Positions 8,861 to 15,882 of a DNA stretch of 43,816 nt are shown here, one piece after another. The position numbers and the translations under genes were made by a program. The first letter of the stretch is position 1; each line of letters starts with the position of its first letter. Source of the stretch: Fibrobacter succinogenes (GTDB taxonomy: Bacteria > Fibrobacterota > Fibrobacteria > Fibrobacterales > Fibrobacteraceae). Where the stretch lies: positions 1-43,816 of the forward strand of contig CACYRP010000041.1 of NCBI GenBank assembly GCA_902776765.1. Reading direction: 5' to 3'. The notes beneath the pieces were generated by a model. That model was not told the origin of the DNA. It did no database searches and worked only from the letters and a program-made list of their open reading frames with translations.

Positions 8861-8893
8861 GTTATTAGTCAGTGGTCATTGTCAATAGTTAGA
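8861..8893 (+). repeat. TTATTAGTC/GGTCATT short-motif repeat, copy 1
   Basis: Intergenic sequence reading GTTATTAGTCAGTGGTCATT continues into GTCAATAGTT. It is built from TTAGTCA / GGTCATT heptamers, and the same type of sequence lies at 21972-22003. It encodes nothing and sits just after the beta-barrel stop codon. Confidence 0.5.
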
Positions 8894-8911
8894 GCTATCA
8901 AAAGCAAAAAA

Positions 8912-8939
8912 GGAAGCGTCAAACGCTTCCTTTTTTTTT
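8912..8939 (+). terminator. Intrinsic terminator
   Basis: GGAAGCGT, a 3-nt loop and ACGCTTCC, followed by nine T on the plus strand. It is preceded by a run of A, so it can also work for the minus-strand gene that converges from 8979. Confidence 0.85.
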
Positions 8940-8978
8940 ATAACTGCACAACGCTTGCCCAGGGCGCCACACAGGCAC

Positions 8979-11900
8979 TTACTTTCGGCGGATTCTCGGG
9001 ATTTCCTTCTGAATTAGGAGCTTTTCAATCGGGGCAAATTCTTCGTGCGGCTTGATCGCTTCCTTATAGAGCACGTCGGCAAGCGTCGGGTTGTGCGCAA
9101 GGAACGCGATCAGAATCGCATTGCGCAAGAAGAACTCGTCCATCGCACCAATCTCATACTTTTCGTAGAAGCTAGCGACATAGAATGCGGCCAACTTATA
9201 ATCTTTTGTGCGAGCTGCTTCCATGATATTGAACTCATCTGCGAATGATTCCGGCAATGCACCTGCATTCACAAGTTCGCGAACCTTACCATAAACCTTG
9301 TTCGTATCGCGCGATTCCATCGGAATACCACGCATCCATTCCACATATTCTTCGCGGAACTTTTTCCAGTCCGGGGAGGTTTCGTCCACCTTGAATTTCG
9401 GGCGAACAAGGCTATCCACCGCCGTCGCAGAATCAGCTATAACCGTAGAGTCGGCACCATTCACCGTAACCATCGCGGAGATTCCTTCGAAAACTTTCTT
9501 GCGCTTTTTCACTTCTTTGATATACGCCAAGAGTGCACGTTCACGATACTTATCCGTACCCGCCTTGAGCATGGACCGCACCTTCATCGGGCGGCGAAGC
9601 GCATAATCTGCCGAGTCCAAATATTCCGGCCAGCAAATTTCGCAACTGTCGAACACCTGCACAATGCGAGCATTCGAGTGCACAAAGCGCGCCTCTTCCG
9701 CCTTGTTATCCACCATCGGAATGAACGTGCTGTTCGGTTCCACACCATCCAAAAGCGATTTCACCATCTTGGATGTAAACAAGAAATTCTGTTCGCCAAA
9801 GAAATCCGGATCACGATGGATGCGCTTGAATTCCTTCACAAGCGTTGAATCCGTGCTAAAGCGGCCAATGGCGCGCTGCATCACAGGCTCGTCACTAGCG
9901 ACAATGATGATGTCCGGCTCCTCGGGAGCCTTGTACAAACTCACGTACGGGAACGTCACATCGAGCGCCTTCAAGATATTGAGGAACAGCAAGTCGTTGA
10001 ATTCATACGTTTGGATCCATTGCACCCAAAGTCCGCCCGGTTTCATGTAACGGCGCATTTTCGTATAAAATTCATGGCTGAACAAGCTTGCCACACCGCT
10101 CACCCACGGGTTAGAGGGCACGCTAATCATCAAGTCGTACTTGCGGCGGTTCGTAAGGAAGAACGTCTGCGCATCGTCAATGAAAATATGGATGCGCGGG
10201 TCATCGTAACCGCGAGCGTTCCACGGATAGAAACCCTTCGCGAGATTCATCATTTCTTCTTCGATTTCCACGCAGTCAAAGTCGCGCACCAGCGAGTCTG
10301 CGAGCAAGTAATGTGCGCCCATGCCACTGCCAAAACCGACCATCGCGGCATCGTAAGGCTTATCCTTCATGGCCATCGGCATAAATGCGGTTGCCGCCTG
10401 CGTGAGTTCGTCGCCTTCAATCGGGCGCTCACGATTCTTGCTCATGCTCGCATCGGCCTTGCCGTTCGTCTTCACGTAATAATGCACATCGGATTCGTGG
10501 AAGCTGATTGTCGCCGTTTTGCCGTCACGTACCACAATCTTCTCGTCCGGATGCAAGTTCTTGTAAGCGCGGAACGCCCCCGACGTAATCATGTGCGGGT
10601 CGAAATTCACAAAGAACGATGGCAAAATCATCACCGCCGTCATCACATAAAAGAGCACGCTATAGCGGAACTTTTTGCGATAAATGACGAGCAATATAAA
10701 GCCAATCATAAAGTCGAGCACTGCAGCGAGCACCAGCGAGCCCTTGAGCTGCAAAAGCGGCAACAGCAAAAGCCCACCGCCTGCCGAACCAAGAATCGAT
10801 CCCACCGTATTCCAGCCGTAAACTTTTCCAATCGGAGCTTCGCTCTTGAAGGCACGCGTCAAAATCAGCGTAATCAGCGGAAGCGTCATACCCGCAAAGA
10901 AGCTCGTCGGCACCATCCACAAAATCGAAAGCGCGTACTTGAAAATGCTCCAGCAAACATAGCCGTCATTCGTCGTATTGAAAATTTGGTTCGCCACATT
11001 CATGCCTTCCCAGAACGGCTTGTAGAAATAGAGCGTACAAAGCGCAAAGAATCCCATGAAAATTTGCGCCAGCGAAAGCACCACAAGCGAGTCCTTCTTC
11101 AACAGTTTTCCGCTCACGGCGCTGCCAATGGCAAGGCCCAAGATAAACGCCGAAAGCATCTGGTCAAAGCTGTGGCTCGACGAACCCATCAACAGCGAGA
11201 GCAAACGAATCCAGACAATTTCATAGACAAACGAAGTAAGACCCGTAATACCCGCAATCCAGAACCACATGTTCTTCGGAGGCATAGCGAGCTTGTGTTC
11301 TGCCACATAATCTTCGTTAAGCGGCTCCGCGCGATTTGTATTTTCGCAAGATTCCGCGGCCTGCCCGCCAGCTGTCACCAGCGCCCCAACCCCCTCGTCT
11401 TCAAGTTCTTCTTCGTACGTTGCAGGCGCTGTATAGCCAATATAGCAGAACACCGCCGCCAGCAAGAAGTTGATCGAAGCCGCCACGCAAAGCGTCGCAT
11501 GATTGCCGAGCACAGGAATCAACGTGTAGCTTGTGAACAAAATACCAATTGCACTACCGAGACTGTTCGTAAAATAAAGCATCGGGAGCGAGACTTCGGC
11601 ACCGCTCTTGCGCATGAGTCCCGCCGCAATGAACGGGAACGTCATACCCACAGCAATCGCAATCGGGAGCGTCGAACCCGTCGCCAAAACGACCTTCAAA
11701 ATTTCCGCACCGCGCGAACTCAACCCCGCCACAAAATTCGAATCATAAAAGTAATCCGTAATCCAAATGTACATCGGGTGGTAAATCAACCCGCCAATGC
11801 CAATCGCAAGCTCCACCGCCGCATACCCAAGCAGCGGCCTCTTCACGCGCTCCACAAGCTTGCCCGCGACAAAACTGCCGATCGCAAGCCCGCCCATGTA

Positions 11901-12032
11901 AATACAAAGCGTGAGCACCTGACCATAGCTCGAATGTCCGAGGAAAAGTTTAAGGTACCTGGCCCACGAACCTTCGTAAATGAGTCCCGCAAAACCAGAA
12001 AGAGCAAATAGGGCGTAAATTACAATATTCAT
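8979..12032 (-). CDS. Membrane transporter-like / spermidine-synthase-like fusion protein
   Basis: A 1017-aa protein. The N-terminal part (residues about 1-500) is a multi-helix membrane domain starting with the signature LSGFAGLIYEGSWARY, found in MFS-like spermidine synthase proteins, and it has a second copy-like half (GLTSFVYEIVWIRLLSLLMG). Residues about 530-720 form a class I methyltransferase-fold domain like polyamine synthases: VGFGSGMGAHYLL, then VEIEEEMMNLAKGFY, DDAQTFF and a PSNPWVSGVASLFS segment. A C-terminal region of about 250 aa is helical and unrecognised. Fusions of this type are common in bacteria but their substrate is generally unproven, so spermidine synthesis should not be assumed. 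The ATG at 12032 lacks a clear ribosome binding site. Confidence 0.8.
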   Translation of the reverse strand: MNIVIYALFALSGFAGLIYEGSWARYLKLFLGHSSYGQVLTLCIYMGGLAIGSFVAGKLVERVKRPLLGYAAVELAIGIGGLIYHPMYIWITDYFYDSNFVAGLSSRGAEILKVVLATGSTLPIAIAVGMTFPFIAAGLMRKSGAEVSLPMLYFTNSLGSAIGILFTSYTLIPVLGNHATLCVAASINFLLAAVFCYIGYTAPATYEEELEDEGVGALVTAGGQAAESCENTNRAEPLNEDYVAEHKLAMPPKNMWFWIAGITGLTSFVYEIVWIRLLSLLMGSSSHSFDQMLSAFILGLAIGSAVSGKLLKKDSLVVLSLAQIFMGFFALCTLYFYKPFWEGMNVANQIFNTTNDGYVCWSIFKYALSILWMVPTSFFAGMTLPLITLILTRAFKSEAPIGKVYGWNTVGSILGSAGGGLLLLPLLQLKGSLVLAAVLDFMIGFILLVIYRKKFRYSVLFYVMTAVMILPSFFVNFDPHMITSGAFRAYKNLHPDEKIVVRDGKTATISFHESDVHYYVKTNGKADASMSKNRERPIEGDELTQAATAFMPMAMKDKPYDAAMVGFGSGMGAHYLLADSLVRDFDCVEIEEEMMNLAKGFYPWNARGYDDPRIHIFIDDAQTFFLTNRRKYDLMISVPSNPWVSGVASLFSHEFYTKMRRYMKPGGLWVQWIQTYEFNDLLFLNILKALDVTFPYVSLYKAPEEPDIIIVASDEPVMQRAIGRFSTDSTLVKEFKRIHRDPDFFGEQNFLFTSKMVKSLLDGVEPNSTFIPMVDNKAEEARFVHSNARIVQVFDSCEICWPEYLDSADYALRRPMKVRSMLKAGTDKYRERALLAYIKEVKKRKKVFEGISAMVTVNGADSTVIADSATAVDSLVRPKFKVDETSPDWKKFREEYVEWMRGIPMESRDTNKVYGKVRELVNAGALPESFADEFNIMEAARTKDYKLAAFYVASFYEKYEIGAMDEFFLRNAILIAFLAHNPTLADVLYKEAIKPHEEFAPIEKLLIQKEIPRIRRK

Positions 12033-12046
12033 GGAGCAAATCTATA

Positions 12047-12069
12047 CTAATTAAGGGGTATTTAATTAG
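12047..12069. promoter_or_regulatory. Inverted repeat upstream of the fusion gene
   Basis: CTAATTAA, 7 nt, TTAATTAG: a perfect 8-bp inverted repeat 15 bp ahead of the ATG at 12032. It overlaps the likely promoter region and could be an operator. The flanking 12033-12173 gap shows no coding content. Confidence 0.35.
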
Positions 12070-12173
12070 CAATCGGTCGTTTTAACTGTAATTTTTAGTG
12101 AACAATATTTTGGTAAAGTACGAAACAATGTGCACTTTCAAGTTACAATCCCTTTAAATCAACAAATTTTCAA

Positions 12174-13382
12174 TCACACACAAGGCGGAGCTCCAAAACC
12201 TGATTTAAAAATTTCATTTATAGGCATATATTCGCTTGGAATTTTATCGCCAAACACTCGCTTACGTTCTTCTTGAAGTTGGCTATATTCAATGTTCAAA
12301 CCTATAGATTTATAACCATATTTCCGCTCTAAAGCAACCGACATAAGTGCTGCGGAAACCGTATTTGTAATATCAGCATTTTTATTGTGGACAAAACGTT
12401 CCATAACATTGTTTGCGGCATTATAATCTTTTTTCCCCACAAGGTAACCAGTAGTCGCAGCAACAAGTTTGTACACGCCTCTACTATGAGGATCAAAAAG
12501 GTCTCCCAAAGCAGTCCTAAAATCATTAGCATTAAGCAACAAAGCTAAATCTTTCATGTACATAGTCCTGTCTATAGAATTAAGTTCTCGAGCAACTCGT
12601 CTTACAAAAACATATTTCTGAATCTTTTTACTTTGTTGATCATTAAATTCCTTCGCTTTAGAAGCTTCTTCGTCCATAAAATCAATTTCATTTAGCAAAT
12701 CTTGAATAGCACCCCTAATTTCTTCAGGAATCAAATCAATTTTACCCTTAACAAGGTCACTAATTTGTACCAATTTTTGTAATCCATGATTGTTTTTTTG
12801 AGAAAGTGGATCCTGAGCATTATAATTTCGCCCCTCAAAATCAGCTCTCAAAGACACCGCCTTATACGATATACCCTCTTTCTCAAGAAATTTCACAATT
12901 TCATCATTAAGAATCATATTTCCAAAAAAAACAACTTGCAATGGTCTCAGTATATTAACAACTTTCATAAACAACTCAGTCGCTATCTTTCTATCATTTT
13001 GATCTATTTTAGTAACACCCTTTTCCACAGGAAATGGCAAGAAATAATAAAAGGCGACTTCATCTACACCAACATCGGGCAGATGCACACGAATACGTTC
13101 TCGCAGTCTTACACCAGACGGAGAAGCTCCTAATATAACGTTTTGCGGAATTGAATTTAAGCCATTATTTTTTTCATCTCCAACGCGCTCTCTTTTTGAA
13201 GAAAAGCTCTTATTAACGTAAAAAGCGTTTTCATACTCACCATAAGCGGGGGCGGCGAATTCGACAGTCAAAACCCTCTTACCAGAAAAGGAAAAGCGTT
13301 CGCCAATGAAAGGGGTATACTGGGGGAAATACTTGAAAAGTCCTGGAAGTCCCGTTTCTTGCATCATCTGAAATAGTGACAT
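12174..13382 (-). CDS. Uracil-DNA-glycosylase-like domain protein (putative)
   Basis: A 402-aa soluble protein that I do not recognise with certainty. Residues about 18-140 have an order of motifs reminiscent of UDG-superfamily proteins of unknown role: FPQYTPFIGERF, the beta strand RVLTVEFAAP, the phrase VAFYYFLPFP, then a Asp-Arg-rich helix and RPLQVVFFGN, where such proteins usually have KPDVVIVFG. The C-terminal 200 aa are helical and Asn/Lys-rich, with no motif. AGGA lies 8 nt before the ATG. Base composition around it is markedly AT-rich and the promoter side (13383-13500) is nearly pure A/T, suggesting acquisition. It is divergent from the small-gene module that follows. Confidence 0.45.
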   Translation of the reverse strand: MSLFQMMQETGLPGLFKYFPQYTPFIGERFSFSGKRVLTVEFAAPAYGEYENAFYVNKSFSSKRERVGDEKNNGLNSIPQNVILGASPSGVRLRERIRVHLPDVGVDEVAFYYFLPFPVEKGVTKIDQNDRKIATELFMKVVNILRPLQVVFFGNMILNDEIVKFLEKEGISYKAVSLRADFEGRNYNAQDPLSQKNNHGLQKLVQISDLVKGKIDLIPEEIRGAIQDLLNEIDFMDEEASKAKEFNDQQSKKIQKYVFVRRVARELNSIDRTMYMKDLALLLNANDFRTALGDLFDPHSRGVYKLVAATTGYLVGKKDYNAANNVMERFVHNKNADITNTVSAALMSVALERKYGYKSIGLNIEYSQLQEERKRVFGDKIPSEYMPINEIFKSGFGAPPCV

Positions 13383-13410
13383 TATAAATCCTCGATTTAT
13401 CGTTTCTAAA

Positions 13411-13416
13411 AATATA
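13411..13416 (-). promoter_or_regulatory. Candidate -10 of the 402-aa gene
   Basis: TATATT on the minus strand, 28 nt upstream of the ATG at 13382 and matching the -10 seen elsewhere in this window. No convincing -35 is seen in the A/T-rich DNA behind it. Confidence 0.35.
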
Positions 13417-13539
13417 AAAATTTCGCATTAATTTGAATAATTATTAATAATATTCTGTTCATTTTGTCTATATTTTGCTATTTTATAGTCAAAAAATAGT
13501 AAAAATCAAAAATAGAATAATATTTTTCACAAAAATCAC

Positions 13540-13568
13540 TTGACAATCAAAGAATAATTTTATAAATT
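13540..13568 (+). promoter_or_regulatory. Promoter of the small-gene module
   Basis: TTGACA at 13540, 17 bp, TAAATT (a TATAAA lies at 15 bp). It points into the plus-strand module and is the only consensus -35 in this region. A pair of direct repeats begins just downstream. Confidence 0.55.
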
Positions 13569-13570
13569 AC

Positions 13571-13620
13571 AGCATGTCTTAAGAAAAAAAAGACACCTTA
13601 AGCATGTGCTTGAGGAAAAA
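13571..13620 (+). repeat. Two 20-bp direct repeats, 30-bp period, at the module promoter
   Basis: AGCATGTCTTAAGAAAAA at 13571 is repeated with small changes as AGCATGTGCTTGAGGAAAAA at 13601. The units also contain CTTAAG and CATG inverted half-sites (CTTAAGCATG at 13597). The position, at or just after the transcription start, suits an operator or a leader RNA element. Confidence 0.45.
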
Positions 13621-13635
13621 TAACGAGAAAAAAAT

Positions 13636-13746
13636 ATGGCAAAAGCTCAAAGTACCTTAGCCCTGTTGGGAACGGCCTTCAGTATAGCCGCCTCCGCTAT
13701 CGGATTCATAAACCAGCTTCGAGGAACAAAATCATGGTTTCGCTAA
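13636..13746 (+). CDS. 36-aa hydrophobic peptide
   Basis: A short reading frame begins with MAKAQSTLALLGTAFSIAAS and ends SWFR-stop. Residues 7-27 are a single hydrophobic stretch able to span a membrane, followed by a basic tail (LRGTKSWFR). It is the first open frame after the promoter, and its stop overlaps the start of the next gene by 13 nt, which suggests translational coupling. Hydrophobic-helix-plus-basic-tail peptides include small membrane toxins and phage or leader peptides. No homology can be claimed. The ribosome binding site is weak (GAGAAAAAAAT). Confidence 0.4.
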   Translation: MAKAQSTLALLGTAFSIAASAIGFINQLRGTKSWFR

Positions 13747-14015
13747 ATAAAGCAAAAGCTGTTCTGAATCTCTGCAAAAAATTTTGGGCAATACAATCTA
13801 CAACAAACCAGTCATTCTGCTTCAAAGACTTACTCCTTGCAGTAAACCATATGGGTATCAAAACTGAAGCAGGAAACGCTTTTTCATCCACCAATCCAAG
13901 AGCCGCAGCGAACCTCTTGAAAGCAGCCTATAAAGTCCTAGAACAAGCCCACATTGCAGATCGCTGGATGCTTTTAGAGATCAAAGGGAAAGGCGGTTAT
14001 CTCTGGCGAAAATAA
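13734..14015 (+). CDS. 93-aa protein of unknown function
   Basis: The start codon lies inside the end of the 36-aa frame. The protein is basic and mostly helical. The segments FKDLLLAVNHMGIKTE and NPRAAANLLKAAYKVLEQ, followed by a beta-like GKGGYLWRK end, resemble the layout of a small winged-helix or DNA-binding domain, but I do not recognise the family. It is the last coding frame before the long structured noncoding stretch, so transcripts probably run on into that region. Confidence 0.55.
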   Translation: MVSLNKAKAVLNLCKKFWAIQSTTNQSFCFKDLLLAVNHMGIKTEAGNAFSSTNPRAAANLLKAAYKVLEQAHIADRWMLLEIKGKGGYLWRK

Positions 14016-14479
14016 ACTATCAGTTTCCGCAAACATTCATCGACAACGAGCATTATCCCGATTTTTAACGCGCAAGGCTCCATATGGATTCTCCAGAACC
14101 ACAGAGACAGCCAGTAAGACGCATATTTGGCTCAAGAGATCGCAAGATTTCACGAGTATAATGACAGCTCAATCAAGTCGCAAACAGCGACTTTAAGATA
14201 TAGGCTCAGCCTATTCTTCCTCACGAGCGAAGCTATTAATAACTTTTTAAATGTGTCGGTATAATTAACATCGCTTAATATACCGAGCCAGATTTGAGAG
14301 GGCGGCTATTCCAACGGACATAACCACCCCTCAGTGATTCACCTCCGGCAATAATTCGCACCGATTTTCGGCGAAATTACGGTCGGGGTGATATCACCTC
14401 TTTTTTTCACGGCTCTGACATATCGAGCCGCCTCTTAACCAACGCATATTAACTTTATTCTAAAAGGAATTTTTGCACT
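14016..14479 (+). ncRNA. Hairpin-rich noncoding region; candidate structured RNA or leader
   Basis: These 464 bp have no credible reading frame but hold at least six hairpins in plus-strand order. They are AAGTCGC/GCGACTT (14175-14193), ATAGGC/GCCTAT (14200-14214), TCGGTATA/TATACCGA (14256-14286) and a bulged GAG-GGG-GG stem (14296-14332). A branched region CACCGA/TCGGGGTG (14359-14390) and CGGCTC/GAGCCG (14410-14430) follow. A terminator hairpin with seven T lies inside at 14385-14407, so a discrete RNA ending there is plausible, or an attenuator for the three genes that follow. GTGAT at 14334 can pair with ATCAC in the terminator stem, which would be a weak anti-terminator. It matches no riboswitch or tRNA that I know. 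Confidence 0.45.
14385..14407 (+). terminator. Terminator or attenuator hairpin
   Basis: GGGGTG, loop ATAT, CACCTC (one G-U pair), followed by TTTTTTT. It lies 73 nt before the ATG at 14480, so it either ends an upstream RNA or controls read-through into the three downstream genes. Confidence 0.65.
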
Positions 14480-14854
14480 ATGAGACTTCATAAAGACATT
14501 TTCATCAAGAACGAACAAATTAAAATTAATCACTTAATTATGCAATCCAATGAACGCAATTCGGTCACCTTCAGAGATGCCTTAACACGCGTCAACACCT
14601 ACTACGAAAGAGCCCTAAAAGGTTCGGGCATGTACAACTTCGGCGAAGGGAAATTCTGCTTCGACACAGGTTTTGTCACCGACAATGGTGAGAAAATCGT
14701 CTGTTTTTGTATTCCAAACCTCCATGTTGAAGGACAAAGCTTCTGCGTAGGCTTCGGAAGAGCCTCTAACTACGGGCTTGACCTTACCCAAGCTGCAGTC
14801 AAGAAAACAAACTTTTACGACAAAATTGTCGGCATGCTCTCACGCATTTTCTAG
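14480..14854 (+). CDS. 124-aa protein of unknown function
   Basis: The first gene of a three-gene unit, with AAAGGAA about 10 nt before the ATG. It is a soluble mixed alpha/beta protein. Features that can be seen are an N-terminal helix with an FRDALTRVNTYYERAL segment and a central beta region with aromatic/Gly pattern (GMYNFGEGKFCFDTGF, then CFCIPNLHVEG). A GFGRASNYGLDLT stretch and a C-terminal helix complete it. It has three or four cysteines and no signal peptide. I do not recognise it. It is followed after 10 nt by the next gene and probably co-translated. Confidence 0.55.
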   Translation: MRLHKDIFIKNEQIKINHLIMQSNERNSVTFRDALTRVNTYYERALKGSGMYNFGEGKFCFDTGFVTDNGEKIVCFCIPNLHVEGQSFCVGFGRASNYGLDLTQAAVKKTNFYDKIVGMLSRIF

Positions 14855-14864
14855 GAGATTGGGT

Positions 14865-15500
14865 ATGACCACCAGGCAATTCGCAAAACTACTCCCACTT
14901 GACTACCAAAAGCTCAAGCAAGGTCGTGGCAAGTCCACTTGGTTCGTTCGCCAATCCAAGCAATCCTGCATAATGGCCGTTGCAGAAAGGACATCCGTAA
15001 AAAATTTCCTTCCAGAATTCCATTCGCGTGATAACATATTTCATTTTTTTGGCTACGACAAAGAAGAATCCTGCTTCGTTGACTTCCGCGATGTTGCGGT
15101 CGAAAGCACCCTCTGCCGCTATTATATCACTAAAAACCAGACCAAAGAGCAGGATAAATTCGCTCACTATTTTTTATTCATGGACATTTTCCACGAAGGC
15201 GAAGCATTCCGTTTATTCGCATCCGGAGATGAGTGTGGAGACGCATTCCTGCGCAGAACAGAAATCGAAAACACCTACAACAAGGTCGTTTTGGAAGCTT
15301 TGCAGACAGAAAAACCAACCACTAAATTCAGCTTCGTTTACAGAACTCCAAAAACGGGTTGCTCATTCACCATCGGAGAAGACCCTTTCTACGACGAATT
15401 CTTTCCTGAGTACCCTTTAACCCAGCTAAGGAATTTGGTACAAACAATACTGCGCCAATTGACCGCCAAAAGCGTTGCCGCAAAAAAGGAGGTTGCATGA
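14865..15500 (+). CDS. 211-aa protein of unknown function
   Basis: The start at 14865 is preferred because AGGAG lies 7 nt upstream; an open frame begins earlier but overlaps the previous gene. The N-terminus (MTTRQFAKLLPLDYQKLKQG) is basic and could be a small helix-turn-helix-like helix pair. The body has beta-rich segments (NIFHFFGYDKEESCFVDFRD, AHYFLFMDIFHEGEAFRLF) and a C-terminal amphipathic helix ending KKEVA. No catalytic motif, membrane segment or signal peptide is visible. Its stop overlaps the start of the next gene (ATGA). It shares no obvious family with anything I know. Confidence 0.55.
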   Translation: MTTRQFAKLLPLDYQKLKQGRGKSTWFVRQSKQSCIMAVAERTSVKNFLPEFHSRDNIFHFFGYDKEESCFVDFRDVAVESTLCRYYITKNQTKEQDKFAHYFLFMDIFHEGEAFRLFASGDECGDAFLRRTEIENTYNKVVLEALQTEKPTTKFSFVYRTPKTGCSFTIGEDPFYDEFFPEYPLTQLRNLVQTILRQLTAKSVAAKKEVA

Positions 15501-15730
15501 CCAGAAGCAACATAAATACAGAACTTTTGGAAGAAGGTTGGACCGCAGACTGTGTAAACGTCGGAACGCTCGAAGAGATTCTTCCTTCATTACGCAACTT
15601 TTTCAACAATATAGAACAGGCCGCAAAAGAAAACCCAAGTAAATTGATTGGGATCGATTGCCGAGCCGGGAGTCTCGGGCTTTTCAAAGTGCGTACACTG
15701 ACCGCAAAGGAGGATTTGCCTACAGCATAG
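15497..15730 (+). CDS. 77-aa protein of unknown function
   Basis: It starts in an ATGA overlap with the preceding gene and has a strong AGGAGG six nt upstream, so expression is convincing despite its size. The protein is acidic and helical in its first two-thirds (NTELLEEGWTADCVNVGTLE, then LPSLRNFFNNIEQAAKEN). It ends with a short beta-like IGIDCRAGSLGLFKVRTL. Two cysteines are present. It is the last gene of the module, with a terminator 29 nt after the stop. It could be a partner or inhibitor of the 211-aa protein, judging only from coupling. Confidence 0.55.
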   Translation: MTRSNINTELLEEGWTADCVNVGTLEEILPSLRNFFNNIEQAAKENPSKLIGIDCRAGSLGLFKVRTLTAKEDLPTA

Positions 15731-15758
15731 ACAGAAACATGTAATTGTGTTGTGGTCA

Positions 15759-15787
15759 ATCGGGGTGCCGTATGGTGCCCCGATTTT
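15759..15787 (+). terminator. Terminator of the small-gene module
   Basis: ATCGGGG/CCCCGAT with G-U pairs extending inwards to a short loop, followed by TTTT. It lies 29 nt after the stop of the 77-aa gene and separates the module from metH. Confidence 0.75.
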
Positions 15788-15882
15788 GCATAGTTCACTT
15801 GAAAAGGGCACTTTCATTTTCTATCTTTTATGCATAAAAACAAATATACGCATAAATTCGAATTTTAAACACGGAAATCAAA

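Noticed and set aside
10011..12011. 666-codon plus-strand open frame opposite the transporter/spermidine-synthase-like gene
   Set aside because: Arg/His-rich composition without any domain; it is the antisense shadow of a well-supported gene.
14016..14479. Retron or tRNA/tmRNA interpretation of the hairpin-rich region
   Set aside because: No reverse transcriptase is nearby and no T-loop or CCA-type features are visible.
13636..15730. Filamentous-phage (inovirus) interpretation of the small genes
   Set aside because: The 36-aa peptide resembles a coat protein in size, but no Zot-like ATPase, replication protein or other phage gene accompanies it.
15785..15882. Cobalamin or SAM riboswitch ahead of metH
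   Set aside because: The gap is under 100 nt and shows no B12-box or SAM-box type sequence.
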